64,000 nucleotides of DNA, from the NCBI GenBank assembly GCA_037137375.1, contig JBAXKJ010000013.1, positions 72,632 through 136,631 on the forward strand. Direction: 5' to 3'. The notes below the pieces were generated by a model. The model worked only from the letters and a program-made list of their open reading frames with translations. It did no database searches and had not been told where the DNA came from. Both the position numbers and the translations under genes were made by a program. Source of the DNA: CAINVV01 sp037137375. Lineage in GTDB: Bacteria > Bacteroidota > Bacteroidia > Bacteroidales > Prolixibacteraceae. Position 1 is the stretch's first letter. Every line of letters starts with the position of its first letter. This document shows positions 36,500 through 45,996 of this stretch, one piece after another.

Positions 36500-39223
36500 C
36501 TAATAAAAAAGCCAGTCTGGTGTTGGTGGTCCTTTGATGCCAACATTTGCATCGTGAGTCGGAATTTCCTGTTTGCCATCCATAAATCCCAAGACCAGAA
36601 CCCTTCCCCTTCCTAACTGGAGTTCGTTTTCGCCAGCCTCAAAGGAATAGCTGTACACATTTATTGGGTAAAGACCGGGAATCAGCAAGGCATTGGCAAT
36701 TCGGATGTCGGCTTGCCCCCGGTTATTAGCCTGAGCATTGGTCTCTAGAGTCGGTGGATTCAAAACAGAGTTACTATTTGTATTGAAATAACCAACCAAC
36801 ACTTTTACCGGTTTGTCATTCTTGAATCTTAAGAGAGTCCCCTCTTTTTCCTGTGTTTTTTCGGATAAAACCACTCCTGAAAGCTTCTTCAATTCAGGAG
36901 CAAGATCTTCGATAACAACTTGGTTATCGGAATAAACTATTTCACCCTTTTTATAGCCAAACCGCTTGATTTCCTTGTTCAGAATAGTTACCTGAGCCGG
37001 TTCACAAGCCGTGAAATTAGCATTAGCCTTACCATGATTTGATTTCAGCAAGTTTACATTCCTTTTGAAATTTTTCAACTCTGCCTGATAATGTGGTAAC
37101 AGCTCAGTCCAGGTTTTATTTGTCCCATTAGCCCCTGAAATCGGAATTCGGCGTTGTTGTGTCTGCATACTGTTGGCATACAGGTAGGTATTTGCAGTGA
37201 GTCTGACGAGTTCAGTATAATATTCCAGGCTCTTTTCGATAAAAGGAGTGGCTTTCTCCAGATCGGTCAGGTCTTTTGAATTTTGATAGCGAAGGATGAG
37301 CATTGCAGCCTTTACTTTTTCTGAAAAGCAATTGGCAAAGGCACGGTAGCAATAAACATCGTTCTTCAGACGGGAAAATTCCTCCTGATTGGTTTTAACG
37401 GCTGAAGCAGCTTTTTCGATGGCTTCAACCGCCAATTGACCGCGTTTCACCACATCTTCAATTACCTGGGGCGGTGTTTCTCCGGAATGGGATTCGCCTT
37501 TCCATTCTTTTTGGGCATACACCTCAAGAATCTCTTTCAACGGACCATTTGAAGCATAGAAATTCGAATATACCCCATATTTATTCGGATTAACCAACTG
37601 AGACATAAACATTCCAAGCAACAAGGACTGCCGGTTTCCGTCTGAGATGCCAAAAGTTCGTAACAGTTTTGGTGCAATTTCGCCCGTTTGCTCATATGCT
37701 TTAAGAATCTCCAACCCTGATTTTCCGCAGCTGTAATAGTTTCCAATCTCTTTTCCCCAGTATTCTGTCTCTGCGTCACGATTACGGGTGCTGTTCCAGG
37801 CATAGCGACCCCAGTTTTTATACCAGATCCAGTCGCGGTCCATTTCGAGTTCACGGGGTTCTTTCTTATCGGCGCTGTAAGGCCAGTCCCAGTAAGATGC
37901 CTGGGGATAGACATGTACCCCTTTTGCTCCCTGTATGGTCTTCATAGCCTGCACACATTTTTGGATAAAATCAGGAGAACCATAGCGGAAGGGCTCCAAA
38001 TTTGCCAGAATATGTACGTTCGAAATATGTACCGAGCCCAGGGAGGATAATTCTTTGTGAATAGTTTCCCATGAATCACGGGGTTCATAGGTAGTCAACG
38101 ACTCACCATTGTATTTAAACATCGTGTAAAGATTCTTGTAGATCGGCAAAGAGACAGCCATCACCCTTCTGGCATCGGTATCGTGTCCACGGAGCACAAC
38201 CGGTGGATCATCTGTCCGACCTAGCGCTTTTAGTCCATCCTTCACTCCCGGCAGGATAGTCTTGCTAAACCATTCCATATCGTCTTCGATGGTATTCATG
38301 GCCTCTCCCAAGGTAATCAGCAACCCAACATTCGGGTATTTTTCGATAAATGCGGCGATTGATTTTCGCGTATAATCGGCAATGATCGGGATGATTGGCC
38401 GCGAACGATCCTGCGTTTTCATGTTATTATGCTCGGCAAAAGGCTTGGAAACGATGATATTATAGAACATCTGAATCACCCAGATACCTCTTTTACCGGC
38501 TTCCTCCGTTAGGAAAGTAAACATCTCCTCATTCTTTTTGAAGGTGGCATCATCTACTTCAACGGCATAAGGATAGTCTTTTAGCTTCACCAGAGAGGCA
38601 AACGGGTGTCCATTCCACAAATACAAGGAATTGTAACGATTCTCTACCATCATGTCCAAGTATTTGATCCAAAGCGCCTTGTCGTAAAACCAGGGAAAAT
38701 TTTCAGGCGTGTAGGGATATTCATAGACCGTACGTCCTGGTAGGTAGGTGGTTTTTTGCAAACCAATACAAGTTCCCCGCATAACCATACCTGGACGGTC
38801 GGTCATATTGATTTCCTTCGGCAGCTTACCTGTGGACTTTAATTGGTCGGCCAGCTCCAGACATCCGTAGAGCGTACCACTGGCGTCGGCGCCTCCAATG
38901 CGAATCGTTTTTCCCGAATTTTGAATCGTGAACCCTTCCTTCCCCAATGTATCTAGTGAAGGTTGCTTTGAGACCAATGAAGCGAGCAACTTTTCTTTCA
39001 GCTTCCCGACAATGATTTGATTTTCGGTATCGCCTCCAACCGGCTTATTTGCCAGTTGAACCTCATATCCCTGAGCGGTTAAAGCAGTGGACAGATTCTC
39101 AATGGCGTACTTTTCACTTGGAGAAAGCTGTTCCGAAACGATGGTCACTTTGCCCTTCTGATTGACGAATGCAAACAGTAGCACCGTCAGAATCAACAAT
39201 AAATATTTATTAAATCGTCTCAC
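36500..39223 (-). CDS. GH138-like alpha-galacturonidase
   Basis: Exo-acting uronidase candidate, 907 aa with an N-terminal hydrophobic signal (YLLLILTVLLFAFVN). Residues about 25-130 form the alpha/beta domain shared by GH67/GH20-type enzymes, followed by a TIM barrel (about 150-480) and helical and beta-sandwich C-terminal parts. Two glutamates stand in catalytic positions: Glu307 in ITLGEAMN and Glu374 in KYNGESLT. Their spacing of 67 residues equals that of Glu294 and Glu361, which I recall as the catalytic pair of the Bacteroides GH138 enzyme acting on the galacturonic acid of RG-II chain A. GH67 alpha-glucuronidase is the alternative. It is 31 bases after the beta-helix enzyme and 6 bases before UroD paralogue 3, near a hexuronate carrier. 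Confidence 0.62.
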   Translation of the reverse strand: MRRFNKYLLLILTVLLFAFVNQKGKVTIVSEQLSPSEKYAIENLSTALTAQGYEVQLANKPVGGDTENQIIVGKLKEKLLASLVSKQPSLDTLGKEGFTIQNSGKTIRIGGADASGTLYGCLELADQLKSTGKLPKEINMTDRPGMVMRGTCIGLQKTTYLPGRTVYEYPYTPENFPWFYDKALWIKYLDMMVENRYNSLYLWNGHPFASLVKLKDYPYAVEVDDATFKKNEEMFTFLTEEAGKRGIWVIQMFYNIIVSKPFAEHNNMKTQDRSRPIIPIIADYTRKSIAAFIEKYPNVGLLITLGEAMNTIEDDMEWFSKTILPGVKDGLKALGRTDDPPVVLRGHDTDARRVMAVSLPIYKNLYTMFKYNGESLTTYEPRDSWETIHKELSSLGSVHISNVHILANLEPFRYGSPDFIQKCVQAMKTIQGAKGVHVYPQASYWDWPYSADKKEPRELEMDRDWIWYKNWGRYAWNSTRNRDAETEYWGKEIGNYYSCGKSGLEILKAYEQTGEIAPKLLRTFGISDGNRQSLLLGMFMSQLVNPNKYGVYSNFYASNGPLKEILEVYAQKEWKGESHSGETPPQVIEDVVKRGQLAVEAIEKAASAVKTNQEEFSRLKNDVYCYRAFANCFSEKVKAAMLILRYQNSKDLTDLEKATPFIEKSLEYYTELVRLTANTYLYANSMQTQQRRIPISGANGTNKTWTELLPHYQAELKNFKRNVNLLKSNHGKANANFTACEPAQVTILNKEIKRFGYKKGEIVYSDNQVVIEDLAPELKKLSGVVLSEKTQEKEGTLLRFKNDKPVKVLVGYFNTNSNSVLNPPTLETNAQANNRGQADIRIANALLIPGLYPINVYSYSFEAGENELQLGRGRVLVLGFMDGKQEIPTHDANVGIKGPPTPDWLFY

Positions 39224-39254
39224 TGGTTTTCAGTTTATATTGTAGGTAATTGGT

Positions 39255-41144
39255 TCATTTGTTTTTTAATATATCCTGAAATTCCTTTTGAATTCCTGCC
39301 TGGACTTTAATACTATCGGCAACCTGAGGTCCGTTATTGATCCATTCGTTTCCGGGACCTGGGGTGTTCGAGAAAAATTTGTCAGCTTCCGTCCAGTTAT
39401 TGATGGCCCGAATGTAGGAGGAGCCCTCATCGAAATAAATATATTGGTAGTGTTTTGGATCGTGGGCATAGGGCGCCTTCTCCAGATGATGAATGCAGTT
39501 TCCGCTGATCTCCGTATTTGGCTGGGCCGATAACGTGTAAATACCCCCCACGTCGTACATCTGCTTGGCGAAATGATGAATTAAATTACCATGAATCAGG
39601 TTGTTACGCATGCAATTAATGGTTCTTGTCCAGCCCCAACCCAAGCTTATTCCTGAATAATTGACATCCCTCACCTCATTGTGCGAAATGATCACGTTAC
39701 GGGCAAAACCAATGCCGATGCCCACACATCCCCAATCTTCATTGGTTGCATCGGAAATGAGATTATTTGTAATGGTTAGATACCGGCATACATCGCGTTC
39801 ATCTGTAGGGTTATAGGGCAAATGAGCCTCAAAATCGGCAGTACCAAAGAAGCCCGACTGAATGGCAGTACCGCCAATATCAGTGAATGAGCACCCTGTT
39901 ACCCGATCATTGCCGGCACCAACAATCAAATCGAGTCCGGTGGCCGAAAGGTGCCTGAAATTACAACGTTCAAAAACTAATCCGTTGGCATAACTTGCCT
40001 CAACTGCAGCCGATTGGCGTCCGATCCAAGCCTGATTTTCGAGTCTTTTTTTATCCGGGGTCCCGGGAACCATCAATTTATAGGCATCCAATAAATACAT
40101 TCCAGCCTGAAGCGGCACATGCCCGGCTTTGGATGGACGCATCCAGCTGGTATGTTGAAAATTGATTCCGGAAAAATGAATATTCCTAACGGGGAAATCG
40201 GGGGATCCATTCAGTTGAACAATAGATTCCAGATTTGGAGCAATCACCTCAGCAGTAGTCATTTCCTGGTTTTCGAGAGGCCAGTAATATAGTTTTCCGG
40301 TAGTAAAATCTTCGTACCATTCACCGGGCTGGTTGAGCAATTCAACCGCATTGGTAAACCAGAAGGCGGAATTGCCGTTTTTGTCTTTTTTTGCATCGAT
40401 AAATGGAGCCGGCCAAGGGTGTTCAAATTCAATGCGGCTTTCGGGTTGATGAAATGTTACAGCAGCACTATCACCCATCACGCGGATATTTTTCACCCGC
40501 AAATTAGCGATGGCCCACCATTGATGAATGACCAGTTCCAGTTGTTTAATCTCTTTAATAGCAAACGCCGGCTTGGGAATCCACATGATTTGATTCGGCT
40601 TATCAACCGACAAGATCCTGTTAAGTTTGCCATCTGTGAGTGTTGAAGCCCTTTGTGCTTTAATGCCATTCACCCAAAGTTGGCGGAATTCCAGTTTCCG
40701 ACCTCCGACTTCCGGAATGTCAGTCACCCAGATTTTGCCACTTGCCGCTTTTGGTAATCCAACCACAGTGCCATTGAGTTTTTTCCAGTTTTTAACTTGA
40801 ACGCCACCACTAATAATTGGTTCTTCGCCTGGCGCTGCGATAATCGTGGTAGGAGATTCGGATGTTCCCGAATCTTCGGGACGAAATAATAACGGTTCAT
40901 CCAACTGGTATATGCCCCCTTTCAAGATGATTTGAATGCCACCTTTTATCGAAGGATCATTCAATCTTCGAAGTTCGCGCGCCAGTCGTTGTGCCATTTG
41001 GATACTAGCCAACGGTTTTTCTTTGGTACCCGGATTTTCCCGGCTACCGGAAGGTGAAACCCATATTTCTTTCGCTGAAACTGAACAGGCGATCAAGAGG
41101 ATCAGGGAAAGCACTACCAAATTTTTTACCAATTTAAGCTTCAT
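39255..41144 (-). CDS. GH141-like right-handed beta-helix glycosidase
   Basis: 629 aa, signal peptide ending near CSVSAK. Opening IWVSPSGSRENPGTKEKPLASIQMA, then GGIYQL.EPL and PGEEPIISGGV are the standard start of secreted beta-helix enzymes. The rungs run from about residue 320 to 620 with VNYSGISLGWGW, DVGGIYTLSAQPNTEISGN and YIYFDEGSSYIRAINN. The last two motifs occur in GH141, whose Bacteroides member is an alpha-L-fucosidase acting on RG-II chain A (other members are xylanases). The family link is by motif recognition, not alignment. Sits 18 bases after the GH2 gene and 31 bases before the GH138-like gene. A periplasmic or surface role in side-chain trimming is inferred. Confidence 0.65.
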   Translation of the reverse strand: MKLKLVKNLVVLSLILLIACSVSAKEIWVSPSGSRENPGTKEKPLASIQMAQRLARELRRLNDPSIKGGIQIILKGGIYQLDEPLLFRPEDSGTSESPTTIIAAPGEEPIISGGVQVKNWKKLNGTVVGLPKAASGKIWVTDIPEVGGRKLEFRQLWVNGIKAQRASTLTDGKLNRILSVDKPNQIMWIPKPAFAIKEIKQLELVIHQWWAIANLRVKNIRVMGDSAAVTFHQPESRIEFEHPWPAPFIDAKKDKNGNSAFWFTNAVELLNQPGEWYEDFTTGKLYYWPLENQEMTTAEVIAPNLESIVQLNGSPDFPVRNIHFSGINFQHTSWMRPSKAGHVPLQAGMYLLDAYKLMVPGTPDKKRLENQAWIGRQSAAVEASYANGLVFERCNFRHLSATGLDLIVGAGNDRVTGCSFTDIGGTAIQSGFFGTADFEAHLPYNPTDERDVCRYLTITNNLISDATNEDWGCVGIGIGFARNVIISHNEVRDVNYSGISLGWGWTRTINCMRNNLIHGNLIHHFAKQMYDVGGIYTLSAQPNTEISGNCIHHLEKAPYAHDPKHYQYIYFDEGSSYIRAINNWTEADKFFSNTPGPGNEWINNGPQVADSIKVQAGIQKEFQDILKNK

Positions 41145-41162
41145 GGCTGAGTTATTAAGATT

Positions 41163-43985
41163 TTATTGATTTTCAGAGAAATTAAAGAATAAGGTCAATG
41201 TTTTACTGCGTTGACGCCAGTTGTCGTAAGGTCCGTAATCGAAAAACATATTTTTCTTGCCTGAAGGACCCATGTCCCAGGAATCATTCGATTTCGTACC
41301 TATTGCAGGAATAGCCTGCATAAATGAAATATCTCCCGATGGAAAGGGAGGGGCGACACGGCTAAAGATGGGATCGGGTTGGTCGGGTGTGAAGAGGCGC
41401 AAAAAAACATCTTCTGTCGAAGTAGCGACCGTAAAAGATTGCTCCCCGGACTCAATATTTGCCCAGTATAGATTGGAATGATACCCTTTGAATTCAGGAT
41501 AAACCAGCGGTGGAACCCCCGTCATCGTCTTGTTGTAATCCTTTTGGTGAACATCGAGCTCCACTCCCTGCATCCTGTTCTTCCAAACCCGGTAAGGCCC
41601 CCTGCCAAACCATTTCACGCCCTTTACAAGATTTTCAGGATAAGAAAAATTAACCCCCATATATTCAAAATCTACATCATATTTTTCAGGGACGTAATAA
41701 ATATTGAGTTTTGCCCAGCCTGATGGATAGAAAGTCCAGGTAAATTGTTTCATCCGTGACTTTTTCTCATCAAAAGAGCAGTTCAATTGAAGCGTATCAC
41801 CATCCAGTTTTGTACTCATTGACTTAAAAAACACTTCTCCGGCACTGAGGGATGGACCGTTATTGAAAGGGATTTCCCCTTTGGCATTGACAACCTTTTT
41901 TAATAAACCATCCTTTTTGCCAATTGTAAACTCAATCGTTCCGGCTTTGATGCTTAATACAGTATCAGATTCTGTTGCTGTCACGCCTTTGGTTGCCGGT
42001 TTTTTTGCAATCAGCTTATTAATAACATCCTTTGGCAATGTGACCGGCCAGCTTCGGGTATAAAGTTCTTGTTTGTAACGATCAGTTGCGGTGACATACA
42101 AGACATCATAAGTAAACCAGTTTTTCGGTAAATCCAATTTCAACAGTCCCTTATGACCGGGTGCCAGATCAGTAATAGTGGCCTTTCCAGCTACTTCGCT
42201 CCTATTGGCAGGATCATTCGGTAGTGGCATTTTGGCAAGCTTCCACTTGAAGGAACACTCTTTCAAATTGGTATATAAATAGCGGTTTTCAACATTCAAG
42301 GTTCCATCAAATGATGCGGTAATATCCTTTTCCTCAAAATGTACCGGCGACCAGATTTCTTTTACGGCATAATAGCTCGCCTCCTTCTCGTGATATGGCC
42401 CCATGATTCCATCTGGTGCATGTGACCCATCGGTGTCTAGGGTGCTATTTTTGTCGGTGCGTACGACTCCCTCATCGGCAAAAACCCAGAGAAAACCACC
42501 TGCTGCGCGTGGATTGTTCCAAATCAATTCCCAATAATCGTACAAACCGGCACCAAGACCGCCGTCATATAAACCGTGCAGGAACTCAGTTGGAAGTACT
42601 ATTTCGTGTCCGTGCCAATAAGTGCCGGTTCCATAGTCGTAAGCGCGATAGTGCTGGGTTGCCAACCCGTTAAAAACTTGCCACGGATGAACAACTTTCC
42701 GGTTTTGAATATCAACCTCACCAAAAACAGGATCCAGATCGGGATTATGGCCACCCTCATTACCATTGTTCCACAAAAGGATGGACGGATGATTTACATC
42801 TCGGGCAACCATTTCATTCACCAATTTTTTCCCGACCTCTGTATCATATTGACCATGCCAACCGGTAAGTTCGTCCAGAACGAACAAACCAAGGGAGTCG
42901 CATGCTTCTAAAAAATGTGTATCAGGCGGGTAATGCGAGGTACGCACCGCATTCATATTCATATCCTTGATGACTCTTACATCATCGATACTCCGGTATT
43001 TACTCGAAGCGCGTCCGGTAGCCGGCCAAAAAGTATGGTGGCAGATACCTTTGATTTTGATTTTGGTGCCGTTCACGTAAATTCCGTCGCGCAAACGAAC
43101 TTCAACGGTTCGGAACCCAATGCGATCGGATGATTCGTGAAGAATCTCCCCTTTCGCTTTCAGGCTAAATACGATCCGGTACATATTCGGGAATTCAGGA
43201 TTCCAGGATTTAACACCATTCACTTTGCCTGAAAGATGTATTTTCTCAACGCCTTTACTAACTGCTGCCTGTATTGGAGAACCGATTTTTTCGCCCTGAA
43301 GCGTGTATACCTGTGCTGAAATAAAATCTGCAGATAGACAGTTCGTCAGGAAAACATCTGCCTCGACAGAACCATCCGCCCTGGCATCGACTGATGTACG
43401 GACAATATTTTGGATTGGTTTGGCTTCTAGGTATACCGGACGGAATATTCCGCCGAAAATCCAGAAGTCGCCGTGCCGTTCGGCTTTATTGACCGATTCA
43501 TTGGCTGAGTGTTTCGCAACAGTCACCTCCAATAAATTACTACTGCCATATTTAAGCAATTTGCTGATGTCGTAATTGAATCGATAAAAAGAACCCTGAT
43601 GGATGGCTCCGGCCGATATTCCGTTAATTTTCACTTCTGTATCGGTCATGGAACCTTCAAAAACCAGGTTTACCTGATCCTTTCCCCATCTCGCCGGAAC
43701 AGCAAACTCGTATTTGTAAAGACCCTTTTCCTTGCCCCGGACAGTATCTTTATCGAGGCCGTAATTATATTTTCCAAATCCCTGAAGCTCCCAGTTTGAA
43801 GGTACTGGAATAGTCGTCCACTTGCCTGAATTCATTCCGGCAGTACAGAAGAACTGCCAGTTAACTGTTTGGTCGCTACCCGTTCCGGACAAATACTGAA
43901 TTTCGGTTTTTTGCGCGTACAGGATGCCAAAACTGGCAAATAAAAGCCCGAAAAGGATTATTTTACGATATATCTGGCACATCAT
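41163..43985 (-). CDS. GH2 glycosidase (beta-galactosidase-type), first gene after susCD
   Basis: 940 aa, signal peptide ending near GILYAQ; start may be 43985 or the next codon 43982 (MM). N-terminal sandwich (VPSNWELQGFGKYNYG), Ig-like domain, TIM barrel with GICHHTFWP, acid/base Glu410 in LLWNNGNEGGHN and nucleophile Glu467 in VLPTEFLHGLYDGG. The C-terminal third carries a beta-galactosidase small-chain-like domain (WFGRGPYRVWKNRMQG). NNGNEGG and PTEFLHG differ from canonical LacZ motifs, so the sugar in subsite -1 may not be galactose. First gene of the long minus-strand block that runs to about 26 kb. Its start is 205 bases from the susD stop, a region with an operator-like inverted repeat and a hairpin. 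Confidence 0.88.
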   Translation of the reverse strand: MMCQIYRKIILFGLLFASFGILYAQKTEIQYLSGTGSDQTVNWQFFCTAGMNSGKWTTIPVPSNWELQGFGKYNYGLDKDTVRGKEKGLYKYEFAVPARWGKDQVNLVFEGSMTDTEVKINGISAGAIHQGSFYRFNYDISKLLKYGSSNLLEVTVAKHSANESVNKAERHGDFWIFGGIFRPVYLEAKPIQNIVRTSVDARADGSVEADVFLTNCLSADFISAQVYTLQGEKIGSPIQAAVSKGVEKIHLSGKVNGVKSWNPEFPNMYRIVFSLKAKGEILHESSDRIGFRTVEVRLRDGIYVNGTKIKIKGICHHTFWPATGRASSKYRSIDDVRVIKDMNMNAVRTSHYPPDTHFLEACDSLGLFVLDELTGWHGQYDTEVGKKLVNEMVARDVNHPSILLWNNGNEGGHNPDLDPVFGEVDIQNRKVVHPWQVFNGLATQHYRAYDYGTGTYWHGHEIVLPTEFLHGLYDGGLGAGLYDYWELIWNNPRAAGGFLWVFADEGVVRTDKNSTLDTDGSHAPDGIMGPYHEKEASYYAVKEIWSPVHFEEKDITASFDGTLNVENRYLYTNLKECSFKWKLAKMPLPNDPANRSEVAGKATITDLAPGHKGLLKLDLPKNWFTYDVLYVTATDRYKQELYTRSWPVTLPKDVINKLIAKKPATKGVTATESDTVLSIKAGTIEFTIGKKDGLLKKVVNAKGEIPFNNGPSLSAGEVFFKSMSTKLDGDTLQLNCSFDEKKSRMKQFTWTFYPSGWAKLNIYYVPEKYDVDFEYMGVNFSYPENLVKGVKWFGRGPYRVWKNRMQGVELDVHQKDYNKTMTGVPPLVYPEFKGYHSNLYWANIESGEQSFTVATSTEDVFLRLFTPDQPDPIFSRVAPPFPSGDISFMQAIPAIGTKSNDSWDMGPSGKKNMFFDYGPYDNWRQRSKTLTLFFNFSENQ

Positions 43986-44051
43986 TCAGAAGTAAATATA
44001 TAACCATTTAAAGTTGATTGATTTTTGCGAAAAATACAATCATAACAAGGT

Positions 44052-44064
44052 GCACCAATGGTGC
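44052..44064. promoter_or_regulatory. Operator-like inverted repeat upstream of GH2 block
   Basis: GCACCA-A-TGGTGC is an inverted repeat of two perfect 6-bp arms around one base, 67 bases upstream of the GH2 ATG, overlapping a GGTGCACC palindrome. On the minus strand a TATTTTTC sequence resembling the TAnnTTTG -7 element lies between it and the gene. Function as an operator is inferred from symmetry and position only. Confidence 0.3.
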
Positions 44065-44141
44065 TATTTGCAAATTAATGAACGTTTTCCATCCTGCAAT
44101 TTAATGAATTACATCGTCTTTTTTAAAGCATTTTTCGATAG

Positions 44142-44171
44142 GAAGGGTGTTCCTAAATAAGAACACCCTTC
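44142..44171 (-). terminator. Hairpin after susD (11-bp stem, 8-base loop)
   Basis: GAAGGGTGTTC and GAACACCCTTC form a perfect 11-bp stem around CTAAATAA, starting 21 bases beyond the susD stop. On the minus strand it is followed by CTATCGAAAAATGC rather than a U-tract. It may act as an mRNA-stabilising 3' end or a partial terminator that lets susCD transcripts accumulate above the downstream enzyme genes. Confidence 0.55.
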
Positions 44172-44192
44172 TTCATGATAATGATTCAAACT

Positions 44193-45971
44193 TCAATATC
44201 CAGGATTCTGACCAAATTCCAAAGGGTTCATAAGTTTATCCAGAAATGTGGACGGAATCGGACGTAGGTTATGAAATGGCTTAACATTACTGCCGATATC
44301 GGGGTTATGAGTGCCAGCATATTCGACCAGTTTACCAGTTCGTTTCAGGTCGAACCAACGGAGCCATTCGCCACAAAGTTCACGAGCCCGTTCATCAAGA
44401 ATAAACGACAAATCCATATTACTGGCATTAACAGTCATTTGAGTTTCGTAACCGGGCTTGATGGCACGTTTCCGCAATTCGTTGATATAAGCGGCTGCAC
44501 CTGCCTTGTCGCCCAACGCAATTGCTGATTCAGCAGCGATCAGAGGCATTTCCGCATAACGCATGATTGGAACATCTGCAAAACCCACGTTACCATTTGC
44601 GGCCAGCAACAGTTTTACATTGCTGTCGGCATCATAAATCCGGTATTTGGTAAAACGTGGAAAGCTATAATACAACTGAGAGTTAGCCGTAGTAATGGTT
44701 CCGTTTGGATTGTATAGCATATCAATGTCAACTACTGCATAGCTTGCCTTGTCCTTTTGAGCCTGCGAAATATGTTTTCTAGTAAAATATAATGCGGTAT
44801 CGCCCACATTGATGGTTTTATTCACAATCTTATCATAGCTCTTCAGATAATTTGCCAGATCACCCGAGCCGGAGGTCCAAGTAAATTTGGTAGTTTCAAG
44901 GAATGCTTCCTGAAAAATAGCATCATAACGGGCATCACCATCCTGAAATAACTGGAGGAAATATCTCGTTGGCATCAGCATCGTATTTTCCTTTGGATAC
45001 TCCCAGGAGGTGGTAGTTGTTGTAAGTCCAACCCTTCCAGTCAATTTTGGAGAAAAATAAAGATAACATCTGTCAGGATTACTTGACTGTGGATTATACG
45101 TGCTATTTGATGAATGGCTGACAATGGCCAGATACTCGGTATTGGTTTTATTGTTGTCGGCCCTCCAGATTTGATCATATTTACTATACAATTTAATCCC
45201 CAGACTCTCTTTGTTGTCGATTACATATTTGGAGGCATCAAGCGCCATTTGGTAATATTTTTTTGCCTCATTGGCATCGGTCGTATAAGAAGCCCTTGTC
45301 AAGGCAACCCGCGCCAACAAACCATATGCAGCTTTCTTTGTATAACGGCCAACCATCCCGTCTATTGGAGTAACTGCCAAATATTCACAAGCCAGCTTTG
45401 CATCAGGAATGATTATTTCATCATAAATCTGTTTAGCCGGAGTCCGGTAGGCATAAAAATTAGGCGTTGAAGTTTCTTTCGTCCGCAGCTCAACATCACC
45501 AAAGAATTCGACTAGCCACCAGTAGCAATAAGAACGTAGCCAACGAGCTTCACCTTCACGGTAGTTCTTTCTTGCCTGACTTGGATATGGCACGGCACCA
45601 ATTCGATTAATTACTGAATTACAAAGATTTATATCGTCATATACACGATTCCATACGTTTGCAATCTGCCCCAGCTTCGGGTTCATCACGTCAGTGTATT
45701 GCGTCATGCCCGGGCCATAGGATGCTCTTCCGGCATTAAACCACAGATCTGTACCACCTTCAAGGTATAAAACCGGATCTTCACGACCGAAATATTTCCA
45801 TCTGAAATTGTAATACATTTGGTTTACGAGGGCATCCATCCCTTCAGGAGTTGAGAATACTACATCAGCAGTAGAACCGGACGGATTATACTCTTTCAGG
45901 TCGCAGGAATGGATTCCAATTGTTGCAACCAGAAGTACAACTATTGAAAATTTATTTATTAAGTTTTTCAT
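44193..45971 (-). CDS. susD: SusD/RagB-family surface glycan-binding lipoprotein
   Basis: Outer-membrane lipoprotein that caps the SusC channel and binds the oligosaccharide for import. 592 aa; lipobox ATIGIHSC with lipidated Cys23, then the usual N-terminal LKEYNPSG.TADVVFSTPEGMDALVNQMYY. TPR-like helices and the C-terminal conserved block are present: RYAEMPLIAAESAIALGD, INELRKRA and LDERARELCGEWLRWFDLKRTGKL. It ends with the family-typical RPIPSTFLDK..NPLEFGQNPGY. It follows susC after 25 bases. Ligand specificity cannot be read, but the surrounding enzymes point to pectic (RG-II-like) oligosaccharides. This is the only SusCD pair in 64 kb despite about 15 glycosidase genes. Confidence 0.95.
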   Translation of the reverse strand: MKNLINKFSIVVLLVATIGIHSCDLKEYNPSGSTADVVFSTPEGMDALVNQMYYNFRWKYFGREDPVLYLEGGTDLWFNAGRASYGPGMTQYTDVMNPKLGQIANVWNRVYDDINLCNSVINRIGAVPYPSQARKNYREGEARWLRSYCYWWLVEFFGDVELRTKETSTPNFYAYRTPAKQIYDEIIIPDAKLACEYLAVTPIDGMVGRYTKKAAYGLLARVALTRASYTTDANEAKKYYQMALDASKYVIDNKESLGIKLYSKYDQIWRADNNKTNTEYLAIVSHSSNSTYNPQSSNPDRCYLYFSPKLTGRVGLTTTTTSWEYPKENTMLMPTRYFLQLFQDGDARYDAIFQEAFLETTKFTWTSGSGDLANYLKSYDKIVNKTINVGDTALYFTRKHISQAQKDKASYAVVDIDMLYNPNGTITTANSQLYYSFPRFTKYRIYDADSNVKLLLAANGNVGFADVPIMRYAEMPLIAAESAIALGDKAGAAAYINELRKRAIKPGYETQMTVNASNMDLSFILDERARELCGEWLRWFDLKRTGKLVEYAGTHNPDIGSNVKPFHNLRPIPSTFLDKLMNPLEFGQNPGY

Positions 45972-45996
45972 TATCGTCAGTATTATTTGTGATTCA

